From Rhodococcus sp. CH91 (GTDB lineage Bacteria > Actinomycetota > Actinomycetes > Mycobacteriales > Mycobacteriaceae): a stretch of DNA of 64,000 nt. Each line of letters starts with the position of its first letter. Position 1 is the first letter of the stretch. Location: positions 434,001-498,000 of the forward strand of contig NZ_JAKFYR010000001.1 in the NCBI RefSeq assembly GCF_022554085.1, given 5' to 3'. Positions 8,411 to 19,433 of the stretch are shown piece by piece. The translations under genes and the position numbers were made by a program. The notes below the pieces were generated by a model. It did no database searches. It saw only the letters and a program-made list of their open reading frames with translations, and was not told where the DNA came from.

Positions 8411-9972
8411 GACGTGGTTTCCTCCGGCGCCCGGGCGAACTCGTCGCGCAGTGTGCGCTTGAGGACCTTTCCGCTCGCGTTGCGGGGCAATTCGTCCACG
8501 AACCGGATGCGCTGCGGCTTCTTGTAGGACGCGAGGCGTTCGACCGTGAACCGGACGAGTTCGTCCTCGTCCGGCCGGGGCGCACCCGGAGCCAGTCGCA
8601 CGACGGCGGTGACGGCCTCACCCCAGCGATCGTCGGGAACGCCGACGACGGCGACCTCGGCCACGGCGGGATGTTCGGCCAGGACGGATTCCACCTCGAT
8701 CGGGTAGACGTTCTCACCACCGGTGATGATCATGTCCTTCACTCGGTCGGTGACGAACAGATAGCCGTCCTCGTCGAGGTGTCCGGCGTCGCCGGTGCGC
8801 AGGAAACCGTCCGCGGTGAACAGGGCGGCGTTCTCCGCGTCGCGTCGCCAGTATCCGGACGTGTTGTTCCGCGATCGGCACACGATCTCCCCGGTCTCGC
8901 CGACGGGAAGCGGTTCGCCCGTGGCGATGTCGCGGATCTGCACGTCGACACCCGGAAGCGGGGTTCCGGCCGAACGCAGCAGGTACGAACGTGGCCCGTG
9001 CGGGTCGTGGTCGTGGGCGCGCAGGGCCGTGAGGGCACCCATCGTCTCGGTCATGCCGTAACGCTGCACGAAGCGGCAGCCGAGGCGGTCCATGGCCCGG
9101 GCGAGCTGGGTGGGCGTGATGGGGGACGCACCGTAGGCGACGAGATGCAGACTCGACAGGTCGTGGTCCGCCAGTCCGGGCATCTCCACCAGCATGCCGA
9201 TCGCGGACGGAACGAGGAAGGCATGGGTGATGCCGTACCGGGAGATCGCGGCGGCCACCGGTTCCGGGCGCATCTCCCCGAGCAGCACCAGGTGCACGCC
9301 GGCCGACAGGGTCGTGCTCATCCATCCGACACCGGCGATGTGGAACAGGGGCAGTGCGTCGAGAGCGACGGAATCGTCGGTGAACTCGTAGAGCGCGAAG
9401 TTCCGGGGTTCGTTGAAGATGTTGTGATGCGTGGCCACAACACCTTTGGGACGCCCGGTCGTACCGGATGTATAGAGTTGCAGGACCTCGGCCTGCGGGT
9501 CGTCGCCGAATCCGGGGTCGGCGCCGTCACCGGAGGCGACGAAGTCCTCCCACGAGCGCGCGCCGGGAATCGTGGAGGCATCGCCCACCACGACGATCTG
9601 CACATCGGGCAGTACCTCGGCGGCTGCGCACGCGGACGCCGCGAACTCGTCCTCGACGATCAGAGCATCGAGCCGGGCATCGTCGGCGATGTCGGCGATC
9701 TCGTCGGGACGCAGGCGCCAGTTCAGGGGCGTGAACACGAGCCCTGCCTTGGCGCAGCCGACGAACGTGGCCGCACCGGGCAGACCCATACGCAGGAGCG
9801 CCCCGATCCGGCGGGACCCGGCGGGCACCGTCGTGAGCGCCGACGCGACCCGGTCGGTGAGGGCGTCGAACTCGGAGAAGGTGAGAGTCGTGCCGCCGGA
9901 GCTGACCGCCGCGCGATCCGGATGTTCTGTTGCCAGCTGCCGAATTCGGTTGGGAAGGTGCAACTCGCTCAC
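8407..9972 (-). CDS. AMP-dependent acyl-CoA synthetase
   Basis: ANL-family ligase of 521 aa that would convert a carboxylate, ATP and CoA to acyl-CoA. Seen: P-loop YTSGTTGRPKG, the GYWRRD and FLRTGDAGHLDEDGYL motifs, hinge segment DRVKDMIITGGENVYP, and C-terminal NASGKVLKRTLR with the catalytic lysine. The start is GTG at 9972, supported by AGGAG about 7 nt upstream; the open frame extends 55 codons further without support. First gene of the operon, with a 19-bp palindrome 26 bp before the start. It resembles medium/long-chain fatty-acyl-CoA ligases; the substrate is unknown. Confidence 0.9.
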   Translation of the reverse strand: MSELHLPNRIRQLATEHPDRAAVSSGGTTLTFSEFDALTDRVASALTTVPAGSRRIGALLRMGLPGAATFVGCAKAGLVFTPLNWRLRPDEIADIADDARLDALIVEDEFAASACAAAEVLPDVQIVVVGDASTIPGARSWEDFVASGDGADPGFGDDPQAEVLQLYTSGTTGRPKGVVATHHNIFNEPRNFALYEFTDDSVALDALPLFHIAGVGWMSTTLSAGVHLVLLGEMRPEPVAAAISRYGITHAFLVPSAIGMLVEMPGLADHDLSSLHLVAYGASPITPTQLARAMDRLGCRFVQRYGMTETMGALTALRAHDHDPHGPRSYLLRSAGTPLPGVDVQIRDIATGEPLPVGETGEIVCRSRNNTSGYWRRDAENAALFTADGFLRTGDAGHLDEDGYLFVTDRVKDMIITGGENVYPIEVESVLAEHPAVAEVAVVGVPDDRWGEAVTAVVRLAPGAPRPDEDELVRFTVERLASYKKPQRIRFVDELPRNASGKVLKRTLRDEFARAPEETTS

Positions 9973-9998
9973 ATCACGCTCCTGATCGACACGGACAC

Positions 9999-10017
9999 CG
10001 TGGACGTACCGTCCACG
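9999..10017. promoter_or_regulatory. Inverted repeat upstream of the acyl-CoA ligase operon
   Basis: 8-bp perfect arms CGTGGACG and CGTCCACG separated by TAC, centred about 36 bp before the GTG start of the ligase at 9972. The geometry suits a dimeric repressor operator. The binding protein is not identified. Confidence 0.45.
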
Positions 10018-10108
10018 CCGGTCCAGTCGATCACGACGGTGACTGCGGCCACAAAGACCTGCCGCCGCACGAAACGTTAGGGCAAACCTATGAGCGCGGA
10101 TCCGACAC

Positions 10109-10144
10109 GGGGTGTGTGCCGGGCTCGGACCCGGCACACACCCC
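10109..10144 (-). terminator. Strong hairpin terminator of the prm operon
   Basis: Perfect 15-bp arms (10109-10123 and 10130-10144) with a 6-nt loop, 9 bp beyond the stop of the last prm-operon gene. It separates that operon from the ligase operon on the same strand. No U-tract. Confidence 0.88.
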
Positions 10145-10153
10145 TGTGGTCGA

Positions 10154-10477
10154 TCAGCCGATCTCGAGTTCGCCCATGCGCGACCACTCGGTACCGGGGA
10201 TCTCCGTGTTGAGGATGCGCGGTGTCTCGATGAGCGCCGGCCGCATCGCGTCGAGTCCGTTACGGAAGTGGTCGGACTTCACGTGTTCGGCACCGGCGTC
10301 CCCGTCCCTGAATGCCTCGACGAGAACGAACTCGGACGGGTCGTCCACGCTGCGGGACCAGTCGAACCACAGGTTTCCCGGCTCGTTGCGAGTTGCCTCG
10401 GTGAACTCCGCGGTCGTCTCGAGCCAGCTGTCCTGGTACTCGGGACGCACCCTGAAGCGGACCACGATGAAGATCAT
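10154..10477 (-). CDS. Antibiotic biosynthesis monooxygenase (ABM) domain protein
   Basis: Small protein of 107 aa with the dimeric ferredoxin-like ABM fold pattern: N-terminal strand MIFIVVRFRVRPEY, a central ETTAEFTEATRNEPGNLWFDW helix-strand run, then FVLVEAFRD and a HVKSDHF segment. Such proteins include quinol monooxygenases of the YgiN type and heme-degrading enzymes. It lies 11 bp downstream of the GroEL-like gene as the last gene of the prm operon. Its role there is unknown; detoxification of a reactive by-product is only a guess. Confidence 0.8.
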   Translation of the reverse strand: MIFIVVRFRVRPEYQDSWLETTAEFTEATRNEPGNLWFDWSRSVDDPSEFVLVEAFRDGDAGAEHVKSDHFRNGLDAMRPALIETPRILNTEIPGTEWSRMGELEIG

Positions 10478-10488
10478 CTTGCCTCCGG

Positions 10489-12168
<1,680 letters not shown>

Positions 12169-13200
12169 TCAGGATCCGGGGACGAGAATCGCGCGGCCGC
12201 GTACGTGACCGGCGTCGAGATCGTCGATGGCCTGCTGGAACCGGTCGAGCGGATATTTCGTGGTGTGAAGCCTGACCTTGCCCTGCGCGGCGAGGATCAT
12301 CAGATCCTGCAGGTCGTTGTAGGAGCCGACGAGATTGCCGATGATGTTGATCTCCGTCGAGATGATGTCGATGGTGGGTATGTCGAGGTTCTCGCCGTAG
12401 CCGACGACGTAGTAGTTCCCGGCGCGCCTCAGCATCGCCACGCCTTCCCGCGTGGCGCCGCCTTCACCCACGAAGTCGACGACGGCCTCGGCGCCGTGGC
12501 CACCGGTGAGGTCGAGGACCTGCTGCACGTGTGTACCGTCCGCGACGATCGCGTGGTCGGCGCCGATCTCGGCTGCGAGCGCCACCGCGTCCGGATTGCG
12601 GTCGATCACGACGAGCGTGGCCGCCGAGATCGCCTTCAGCACCTGGATGCCGATGTGCCCGAGACCTCCGGCGCCGATCATGACGCACACGTCCCCGGGG
12701 CGAAGCAGCTTCGCGGCCTTGGCGACTGCGTGATAGGCCGTCAGTCCGGCGTCCGCGAGCGCAGCGACGTCGGCGGGTTCGAGCGAGTCGTCGATCCGTA
12801 CGACGCTGCGTGCGGTGGTGCGCAGATATTCCGCGTAACCGCCGTTGGTGTCGATACCGGGGAAGGCACTGTTCTCGCAGTGGACGTCGTCGCCGGAGCG
12901 GCACGCGCGGCACTGACCGCACGTGATGAGCGGATGCAGGATCACCTTGTCGCCCACCGCGACGTTCGTGACCGCATCGCCCACCGCATGCACCCAGCCG
13001 GCGTTCTCGTGGCCGATCGTGTACGGCAGTTCCACGCCGCTCTTCTCCGCCCATTGTCCTTCGAGGATGTGGATGTCGGTGCGGCACACGCCCGCTCCAC
13101 CGATGCGGACGATCACGTCGAGCGGGCCCTCGACCTTCGGTTCCGGGATCTCGGTGAGCTGGAGCTTCGTGTGGTAGCCCACGACCTGCACGGCCTTCAT
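12169..13200 (-). CDS. NAD(P)-dependent zinc alcohol dehydrogenase
   Basis: Medium-chain dehydrogenase of 343 aa. Catalytic zinc ligands Cys39 (GVCRTD) and His64-Glu65 (GHE) are present, as are the four structural-zinc cysteines 94, 97, 100 and 108. The Rossmann motif IGAGGLGHIG is intact. In the prm operon it most likely oxidises the secondary alcohol made by the monooxygenase (2-propanol to acetone), by analogy with known propane clusters. Start ATG with AGGAGG 6 nt upstream, overlapping the stop of the DUF59 gene (ATGA). Confidence 0.92.
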   Translation of the reverse strand: MKAVQVVGYHTKLQLTEIPEPKVEGPLDVIVRIGGAGVCRTDIHILEGQWAEKSGVELPYTIGHENAGWVHAVGDAVTNVAVGDKVILHPLITCGQCRACRSGDDVHCENSAFPGIDTNGGYAEYLRTTARSVVRIDDSLEPADVAALADAGLTAYHAVAKAAKLLRPGDVCVMIGAGGLGHIGIQVLKAISAATLVVIDRNPDAVALAAEIGADHAIVADGTHVQQVLDLTGGHGAEAVVDFVGEGGATREGVAMLRRAGNYYVVGYGENLDIPTIDIISTEINIIGNLVGSYNDLQDLMILAAQGKVRLHTTKYPLDRFQQAIDDLDAGHVRGRAILVPGS

Positions 13201-13952
13201 GACACCCTCCTGACGGGGACGGACGAAGTTGATCGGATGTCGACGATCCGCGGGACCTCCGCCCCGTCGTCGTCGGAATAGCGGGTGGCGAGCAGGCCCC
13301 GGCAGAAGTGGGAATTGCCTTCCATGGAGATGCGCACGGACTTCGCGAACCGCAGTCGCATCGGAATGTTCTCGGCAGGAATGGTTCTGCCCTCGTCGTC
13401 GACGAACACACGACCGGCCGGGCACAACGTCAGGCCGAGGGCCAGGCGCCTCCGGAGCAGAGCGGACCGGTATCGGCCCGGTGGAATGTCGCTCAGGGTG
13501 AGCGTGCCGATGTCGTCGACGGTCAGAGAGGTCTCACGCAGCAGTGCCTCGATGCAGCGTTCGAGTGCGGCCAGGTGCGCCTTGCGGAGGAAGGTGCGCC
13601 GCAGGTCGTCGAGACTGTCCACGGCTTCGACCCCGAAGGTGCCCTGATATCCCGCCTTCGCCGCGAGTCCACTGTTGATCTTGTGGCTGTCGTGGTGATC
13701 GTCGAGCAGGATCCGGATCCGTCCGATCCCTTCGACCGTTTCGAGTACGTCCTGGGCGTCCGACGCCATCAGGTAGGCGAAGTTGGGTGAGCAGAATGCG
13801 GTGGGAAGGCGCAGGTGCACGGTGACGCCGTCGTCGTCGAGGACCACCGAGCGGACGAACCCGAGATCGGTGATGGGTTCGTCCAGTTCGGGATCGACGA
13901 CCTCCGACAACGCCCGCAGGACGTCGCCGGAGGTCACGGCCTCGGCAGTCAT
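13197..13952 (-). CDS. MIP18/DUF59-domain iron-sulfur assembly family protein
   Basis: 251 aa. The N-terminal 90 residues match the MIP18/PaaD-like domain: VVDPELDEPITDLGFV, then strands ending at TAFCSPNF with the conserved cysteine (Cys54). The remaining 160 residues form a domain I do not recognise, with one more cysteine near the end (NSHFCRG). DUF59 proteins act in Fe-S cluster or metal delivery; one serves phenylacetyl-CoA oxygenase clusters. Sitting between the amidohydrolase and the alcohol dehydrogenase with ATGA overlaps on both sides, it may help metallate PrmA or PrmB (inference). Confidence 0.75.
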   Translation of the reverse strand: MTAEAVTSGDVLRALSEVVDPELDEPITDLGFVRSVVLDDDGVTVHLRLPTAFCSPNFAYLMASDAQDVLETVEGIGRIRILLDDHHDSHKINSGLAAKAGYQGTFGVEAVDSLDDLRRTFLRKAHLAALERCIEALLRETSLTVDDIGTLTLSDIPPGRYRSALLRRRLALGLTLCPAGRVFVDDEGRTIPAENIPMRLRFAKSVRISMEGNSHFCRGLLATRYSDDDGAEVPRIVDIRSTSSVPVRRVS

Positions 13953-14992
13953 GAGGACACCGCTTCCTGTGCCCCTGCAGCGACCTCGACCCCCTCCTGC
14001 CCGGCCGGCTCGGGAAGCCGCAATTCGGCCGGCACGTCGATGTCGTAGAGCGCAGCCGCATTGAGGCCCAGGATCTTCTTCTTCTGCTCGATCGTCAGCG
14101 GTGCGTACTCCGTCATGTCCTCGGGGATCTGGAAGTCGACGAACTTCTCGATCAGCCACCGCGGCGTCCACAGGGCGTAGTCGCTCGAGAAGAGGATCTT
14201 GTCCTCCCCGATCCAGTACATCAGCTCACCGATGATCTGCGCGAAATACCTCGGCCGGGTGTGGATGAACGGAATCGCCACGGCCAGGCCGCCGTAGACG
14301 TTCGACTCCTGTGTCGCGATCCAGCAGAAGTCCTCGAGGCGGGGCAGGCCCACGTGCTCGACGACGAACCGCAGATCGGTGTAGTCGGTCGCCACCTTGT
14401 CGACATCGGCGACGTCGAATGCGTCACGATCCAGCGGGCGGATGGTGGGGCCCTTGTGGACGTGGATGTTCTCGATCCCCAACTCGATGCACTCTTCGAG
14501 GTAGCGCCGCGACCACGGATCGTCGAGCTTGTATCCCCGGGAGTCGCCGAACCATTCGGCCGTGTAGAGCTTGACGCCCTGCAGATTCATGCTTTCGGCG
14601 TCGCGTCGCAGCTGCTCGAGGCCGGCCTCCCCGTTCCGGGGGTCGTAGGCATGGTTGTAGGTGAGCTTCCCGGGATGCTTGCGGGTGAGTGCGAGACACT
14701 CCTCCGTCTGACCGAAACCGCTCTTGTAGAACTCGCTCAGCAGCGTCGCCTGGAAGATGGCGTGGTCGACATATCCGTCGGTGAACAGATCCTTCATGAA
14801 CCTCTCGCTGCCGTAGTAGGCGTAGGTGTCGAAGTCCCACACCTCCTCCTGCGGACTGAGGTTCTTGTGGTAGTCGTAGAAGCAGTCGATGAACTGCTGC
14901 CCGTGGATGTTCTTCAGGTTGGAGGGACGCGCGTCCCAGATGTGCACGTGAGCATCGACGATGAAATAGTTCTCGCCGTCCTTGGTGTACAT
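13949..14992 (-). CDS. Amidohydrolase family protein in the prm operon
   Basis: Amidohydro_2 (ACMSD-like TIM barrel) protein of 347 aa. The metal motif VDAHVHIWDA gives Asp13, His15 and His17; later FVVEHVGLP and the SSDYALWTP aspartate complete the usual set. It lies directly after prmD and is a standard partner of propane/phenol-type di-iron monooxygenase operons. Its reaction there is unknown to me; decarboxylase, hydratase or hydrolase activity are all possible for the fold. Start ATG at 14992 with GAGG 5 nt upstream; the frame is open further upstream inside prmD. Confidence 0.85.
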   Translation of the reverse strand: MYTKDGENYFIVDAHVHIWDARPSNLKNIHGQQFIDCFYDYHKNLSPQEEVWDFDTYAYYGSERFMKDLFTDGYVDHAIFQATLLSEFYKSGFGQTEECLALTRKHPGKLTYNHAYDPRNGEAGLEQLRRDAESMNLQGVKLYTAEWFGDSRGYKLDDPWSRRYLEECIELGIENIHVHKGPTIRPLDRDAFDVADVDKVATDYTDLRFVVEHVGLPRLEDFCWIATQESNVYGGLAVAIPFIHTRPRYFAQIIGELMYWIGEDKILFSSDYALWTPRWLIEKFVDFQIPEDMTEYAPLTIEQKKKILGLNAAALYDIDVPAELRLPEPAGQEGVEVAAGAQEAVSS

Positions 14993-15006
14993 GCCGTCCT
15001 CGATTC

Positions 15007-15348
15007 CTATGGCGCGGTGAGGTCGAAACCGATGTACTCGGCGGCGTCCTCGGGGCTGGCGAACAACATGGTCTTGTCGTCGAGATGCACCATGCGTCCG
15101 TAATGCGTCGAGCTGATCTCCTCGAAGACGGAACCGTCGAACTCGCTGCCGAGTGCCTCGGTGAGCTCGTCGTAGTCGAACTCGAGCAGTTTCGTGCCGT
15201 CGACGCGGATCATGGAGGGATACTCCGTCAGTTCCACCCCGTCCTTGGCGCCCATGACGTCGGCGACGACCCGCCCGATCGGAGTGTTCATGAGGGTCAC
15301 TCCGCACTTGTTGGAGAACTCGGTGGAGGATCCGAAATTCATGCTCAC
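15007..15348 (-). CDS. prmD: Propane monooxygenase coupling (effector) protein
   Basis: Small regulatory protein of 113 aa in the MmoB/DmpM family, which binds the hydroxylase and tunes turnover. Seen: N-terminal [20 protein letters not shown] and the conserved [10 protein letters not shown] segment. I choose the GTG at 15348 because it overlaps the prmC stop (GTGA) and has AAGGAG about 8 nt upstream; the internal ATG at 15342 would leave a spacing of 14. No cofactor is expected. Confidence 0.9.
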   Translation of the reverse strand: MSMNFGSSTEFSNKCGVTLMNTPIGRVVADVMGAKDGVELTEYPSMIRVDGTKLLEFDYDELTEALGSEFDGSVFEEISSTHYGRMVHLDDKTMLFASPEDAAEYIGFDLTAP

Positions 15349-16451
15349 TGGTCCAGCTCCTTCGGTGCTTCCAGTCCGATCTCCTCGAGCAGGGACCGGA
15401 ACTTCGACTGGGCGGATTCGAGACTCGAGGCGAAGGTGACCGCCTTGTCGGACGGCTGTGACCAGATCGGCTGCAGCGACCGTGCCGCATCGATGCAGCG
15501 TGGCACCCACGTGCTCATCCAGGTGGAGAACAATTTCCTGTTGGAATCCCCGAATTCTTCGTCACGAGTGAGCATCCGGTACAGCGACCGGGTGTAGGCG
15601 AGATCGCGGTCGTAGTCGTGTTCGCCGGTGCCGACGATCGTCGGGGTGATGTAGTCGCCGTTGCGTGCGGCGATCTGCATGATCAGTTCGGTCCGGAACA
15701 GCGATCCGACCAGCTGCTCGAAGATGATGTTGGTCGCGAACAGAAGTTCACACCAGTCGCCGACCGCGGTCAGTCGTTCGACCACCTCACGGGTGGCTTG
15801 CCATTCGGGGGCGGACTGCCAGACCTCCTTGTGCACCGAGCCGTCGAACGGCACACCGGACTCGGCGAGATCGAGGTTGAACAGTGCGAGATCCTGTGCG
15901 AACCGCAATTTGTGCGCCGCGTCGACCGCGACCGCGGTGTTGATCATGTTGGTCGGGCCGGACCGTTGGATCGAGGTGAACACGTGCAGGCCGAGGCCGT
16001 TCTCGGCGTGCATCCACGCCCCGAGGTTCCGGGCGATGAACGCGAGCCAGGTGGGATTCCAGGCCTCGTAGGCGTGCGCCCGTTTCGCATTCTTCAGGCA
16101 CAGGTCCACCTGCCGGACGACTGCAGCATTGTTGCGGTAGATCGACTGGTCCCATTCCTCGTTGGGATCCCGGAACTGGTGCCAGTCCGATGATTTCGCG
16201 GCCGTCCATTCCTTCGGGTAGCCGCCGGGCCCGTTACCGAAGCCGTAGATCCAGCCCTGACTCAGGTACCGATCCGGATCGGGCTGCACATCGACGGTGA
16301 CGTCCTCGTAGGTCGTCGCCCGCAGCTTCGCCGGCGTGTAGTAGTTGTAGGTGCGGCTCTTCGAACTCGGGAACTCCAGGGCGCCTGCCTCGGCATCGGT
16401 GAATTCGATGCGGGGGAAACTGCGCCGATGGGGCTCTGCAGTGGCGGTCAT
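15345..16451 (-). CDS. prmC: Propane monooxygenase hydroxylase small (beta) subunit
   Basis: 368 aa, the usual length of the beta subunit. It has a ferritin-like helical fold without the di-iron ligands and packs against PrmA in the (alpha-beta)2 hydroxylase. Characteristic segments include [20 protein letters not shown] and [18 protein letters not shown] near the N-terminus and [18 protein letters not shown] in the middle. Start ATG with AGGAG 9 nt upstream; 41 bp separate it from prmB. Confidence 0.93.
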   Translation of the reverse strand: MTATAEPHRRSFPRIEFTDAEAGALEFPSSKSRTYNYYTPAKLRATTYEDVTVDVQPDPDRYLSQGWIYGFGNGPGGYPKEWTAAKSSDWHQFRDPNEEWDQSIYRNNAAVVRQVDLCLKNAKRAHAYEAWNPTWLAFIARNLGAWMHAENGLGLHVFTSIQRSGPTNMINTAVAVDAAHKLRFAQDLALFNLDLAESGVPFDGSVHKEVWQSAPEWQATREVVERLTAVGDWCELLFATNIIFEQLVGSLFRTELIMQIAARNGDYITPTIVGTGEHDYDRDLAYTRSLYRMLTRDEEFGDSNRKLFSTWMSTWVPRCIDAARSLQPIWSQPSDKAVTFASSLESAQSKFRSLLEEIGLEAPKELDQ

Positions 16452-16492
16452 CTGCGGATTCTCCTGTCACTGGGGCGAAACGGGCGCTTCGA

Positions 16493-17536
16493 TCACTCGA
16501 AGGTCGGGCTGGTGAACTTGTCGTAGAAGATCTGGTCCTTCGGGACGCCTCTGCTGTCGAGCAGGTCCAAGGTCGCGTCGACCATCGGGGGCGGACCGCA
16601 CAGATACGTCTCGCACCGGTGCAGTTCGTTCTCGTGGGCGCCCACGACGTCCGGGACCATGCCCGTCTCCACCCCGGTGAGACCGTCGGGAAGGGAGTGC
16701 GCGCTCTCCGACAAGCATGGCACGAAGGCGAAGTCCCGTAACGTCTTCGAGAATTCTCGTATCTCGTCGAGGTAGAACAGATCCGCGGCGGTGCGGGCGC
16801 CGTAGTAGAAGCGGACCGGCCGGGGATCACCGGTCTCGCTCATGTGCCGCAGCAACGACAGGATGGGCGCCATCCCCGCCCCTCCGCCGATGCAGACGAT
16901 GGGCAGTACGTGACCCTCCTTGAGCGTCGAGGATCCGTAGGGCCCGGTCAGGTCCAGTTCGTCGCCGATCGTCAGCCCGTCGTCGAGCAGGCCCGAGAAA
17001 ACACCGCCGGGATACTTCTTGATGAGGAACTGGACGTGATCGGAGGTCGCCGGGGCGGTCGCCATGGAGAACGATCGGTGGTCGTCCGTTCCGGGAATCG
17101 TGATGTCGGCGTACTGACCGGCCTTGAACTCGAAGTTCTCGGGATCGACCGGCCGGACGACGAGGGAGACGATGTCCCGGGTCACCGGATCGATCGAGAC
17201 CACCCGGGCGCGCACCTGCCGGATGGGTACACCGCCGAGGAGTTCGTCCTCGTCGAAGTTGAGCAGTTCGATCGTGCAGTCGCTGAACGAGTGTGAGCGG
17301 CAGAGGAGTACGTACCCCTCCTCGACCTCCGCGTCGTTGCACGCGAAGGTCGAATAGCGATCCATCTGGATCTCCCCGTCGAGAACGTAGGACTTGCAGG
17401 CCGAGCATTGCCCCTCCCGGCATCCGTGCATCAGGTGGATGCCCTGCCGGAAGGCCGCGTCGAGGATCTTCTCGTCCTCGGCGACGTCCATCTCGATGTC
17501 GACGGGTTCGAAGTGGATGCGGTGGGTGTCGGCCAC
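16493..17536 (-). CDS. prmB: Propane monooxygenase reductase
   Basis: 347-aa NADH:acceptor reductase that feeds electrons to PrmA. Domains in order: plant-type [2Fe-2S] ferredoxin (Cys39, Cys44, Cys47, Cys79), FAD domain with RSFSMA (about residue 155), and NAD domain with CIGGGAGMAP and the C-terminal YLCGPPPMVDA. The start is GTG at 17536 with AGGAGG about 6 nt upstream; the open frame extends 46 codons further but runs through the intercistronic hairpin. Cytoplasmic. Confidence 0.93.
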   Translation of the reverse strand: MADTHRIHFEPVDIEMDVAEDEKILDAAFRQGIHLMHGCREGQCSACKSYVLDGEIQMDRYSTFACNDAEVEEGYVLLCRSHSFSDCTIELLNFDEDELLGGVPIRQVRARVVSIDPVTRDIVSLVVRPVDPENFEFKAGQYADITIPGTDDHRSFSMATAPATSDHVQFLIKKYPGGVFSGLLDDGLTIGDELDLTGPYGSSTLKEGHVLPIVCIGGGAGMAPILSLLRHMSETGDPRPVRFYYGARTAADLFYLDEIREFSKTLRDFAFVPCLSESAHSLPDGLTGVETGMVPDVVGAHENELHRCETYLCGPPPMVDATLDLLDSRGVPKDQIFYDKFTSPTFE

Positions 17537-17565
17537 GGGAGCCTCCTGTGCTTCGGGTAGGGGAT

Positions 17566-17606
17566 CCGGCCGGCGCGAATACAGGGGACGAGATCGCGCC
17601 GGCCGG
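17566..17606 (-). terminator. Intercistronic hairpin between prmA and prmB
   Basis: Perfect 12-bp arms (17566-17577 and 17595-17606) with a 17-nt loop in the 82-bp prmA-prmB gap. It lies 13 bp after the prmA stop and ends 30 bp before the prmB start. As nothing else separates the genes, it is more likely an attenuator or 3'-end stabiliser giving excess prmA message than a full terminator (inference). Confidence 0.6.
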
Positions 17607-17618
17607 TCCGGGGATGTG

Positions 17619-19247
17619 TCAGAGTGGTGTGGCGCCGGCGCGGTACTCCGCGACATGCGCCTCCCGTTCCGCATCCGACATCTGGTTCAGCAGCACGTTC
17701 GGGCTCTGGAAGGTGTTGCCCCGCACGTCGTCCAGGGTCCACATCTTCTTCGGATCCAGGTCGAGGTGAGGCTGCCCGACGAGGGTCCTGCCGTCGTCGC
17801 GGACGTAACCGAGATCCTGGACGATGTCGGCGAGATCCTTGTCGTGGTGCAGTGTCTCCCATTCACGGAAGCCGGTGAGCCGGCCCATGTTCGGGGTCTC
17901 CCGTCCTTGGTACTCACCGCGGAAGGCGACGGCGTCGGTCCAGTAGCACGGCTCCGAGCAGTAGGTGCGCCACTGGTCGTCGACCTTCTCGACCACCATG
18001 TCCTCGCGGACGAGGCACGGCACCATGCAGGTCCAGCACCGGTGGGGATACTGGTATCCGACATCCTCGAAGGCGATCGGCTTGTTCCGTCCGGGATGGG
18101 CGAGCCGGTTGTAGTTCTCCCACCATGTGCCGAACTTCGAGTACCAGCCGGGATACTTCTCCTCGAACCACTCGAAGTCGGCATCGGTCATCGCGTCGAT
18201 CCGCCAGTAGTTGACCGGCCAGCCGGTCGCGAAGAAGCGGGCCACCTCGTGCACGTAGCTCTTCTCGGTGATGCGTTTCCAGGCTTCCTCGACGAGATCG
18301 TGCGGGATGGTCAGCCCGTACTTCTCGAGCGGCAACAGGTAGCTGCGGTAGTAGTCGTCGTAGATCCACCGCCGCCACATCTCCGCGTAGGATTCGCGGT
18401 CCTTCCGGCGGTCCTTCGTCCCGTACTCGATGAAGGTGCCGATCGCGGCGTCGACGACGCAGTGGTTGTTCCACCAGGCGTAACGCAGGTCGCGCTCGAG
18501 GAGCGGACGGTTGCGTTCGTCGGCGAGAGCCATCAGCAGGATCGAGTAGCCGTTCGAGATGTGCCGGGATTCGTCCGACTGCACCGAGTGGAACACGGTG
18601 GGCAGCAGGTAGTCGCCGTTCGCGGCGGCCTCGTCGGGCATGGCGACGAAAAGAGTGTTGGTGAAGGCGGTTTCCGCGACGACCGTCAGGTAGATGTTCG
18701 CCGCCGTGATCGCATCGCCGGTGATGAAGCCTTCACCGAACTGGCGGCCGATGGTGCCCGCGTAGTTGTTCGCGAAGGCCTTCTCCGTGATGTCGAAGCC
18801 GGCCGGATCGATGTAGTTGTTCATGTACAGCTTCTTGAGGTTCATCTGGATCGTGGAGTGACGAACCTCGTCGATCATCTGCACCGCGAGCCCGTTGTGG
18901 ATCTCGGGATTGGGCACTGCGTCGATCGCCATGGGCATGGCGCGCGCCGCCGAGATCTCGGGGAAGGGGATGATCGACAGGAACAGCTTCTGCCATTCGA
19001 GCCAGCGTTGCTGAACCTGACGGAACATGTTGCCGCGGATCGCGCCGTCCATCGCGCCGTAGACGCGGTTGTCCTTCTCCTCCTCCATGGGGAAGTACGA
19101 CCGCATGATCTGCTTGAGGGGATCCTTCTTCGGTGCCTTCTCGAATGTGTAGTCGGTGCCGAAGCGCGTCGCGGGGGTCGCGAATGTGGGCTCCCACGAC
19201 AGCTCGGTGATCTTCGCGTGCGCCTTGGTGAGGCTCTGCCTGCTCAA
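17619..19247 (-). CDS. prmA: Propane monooxygenase hydroxylase large (alpha) subunit
   Basis: 542-aa catalytic subunit of a soluble di-iron monooxygenase (group 5, propane/Mim type). All six expected iron ligands are visible: Glu97, Glu127 and His130 (EVRH), Glu192, Glu226 and His229 (ESRH). It would hydroxylate propane at C2 and probably other small organics; mycobacterial relatives also oxidise acetone and phenol. The start is TTG at 19247, preceded by AGGAGG at 6-nt spacing and giving the N-terminus [13 protein letters not shown] known for the family; no ATG fits. A C-rich segment (CWTCMVPCL) follows near residue 410. First gene of the operon. Confidence 0.95.
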   Translation of the reverse strand: MSRQSLTKAHAKITELSWEPTFATPATRFGTDYTFEKAPKKDPLKQIMRSYFPMEEEKDNRVYGAMDGAIRGNMFRQVQQRWLEWQKLFLSIIPFPEISAARAMPMAIDAVPNPEIHNGLAVQMIDEVRHSTIQMNLKKLYMNNYIDPAGFDITEKAFANNYAGTIGRQFGEGFITGDAITAANIYLTVVAETAFTNTLFVAMPDEAAANGDYLLPTVFHSVQSDESRHISNGYSILLMALADERNRPLLERDLRYAWWNNHCVVDAAIGTFIEYGTKDRRKDRESYAEMWRRWIYDDYYRSYLLPLEKYGLTIPHDLVEEAWKRITEKSYVHEVARFFATGWPVNYWRIDAMTDADFEWFEEKYPGWYSKFGTWWENYNRLAHPGRNKPIAFEDVGYQYPHRCWTCMVPCLVREDMVVEKVDDQWRTYCSEPCYWTDAVAFRGEYQGRETPNMGRLTGFREWETLHHDKDLADIVQDLGYVRDDGRTLVGQPHLDLDPKKMWTLDDVRGNTFQSPNVLLNQMSDAEREAHVAEYRAGATPL

Positions 19248-19334
19248 TGTGTGCCTCCTGGATCGGGAGCCGGGCGGTGCCGGCCGTCGGAGATCGGGGG
19301 TGATGCGATACAACCGCGGAAGACGCACACAATC

Positions 19335-19351
19335 TGTCTCAATGTGAGACA
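19335..19351. promoter_or_regulatory. 17-bp palindrome in the prmA/regulator divergent promoter
   Basis: TGTCTCA-ATG-TGAGACA, perfect 7-bp arms, 88 bp before the prmA TTG start and 83 bp before the regulator GTG start. A candidate binding site for the divergent regulator, by position and symmetry. Just upstream on the minus strand TTGTCT and CATACT, 18 bp apart, could be a -35/-10 pair for prmA; this is weak. Confidence 0.55.
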
Positions 19352-19433
19352 TGGATCACAGTATGAAGCGATAAAGTGACGAACAGACAATGCGAACAGT
19401 GGCCCGCGGCGACCGACAATCGGGAGATCGACG

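Noticed and set aside
17394-19379. 661-codon open frame on the plus strand opposite prmA
   Set aside because: It mirrors the codons of prmA, lacks motifs and has a low-complexity V/R/D-rich product; typical high-GC shadow.
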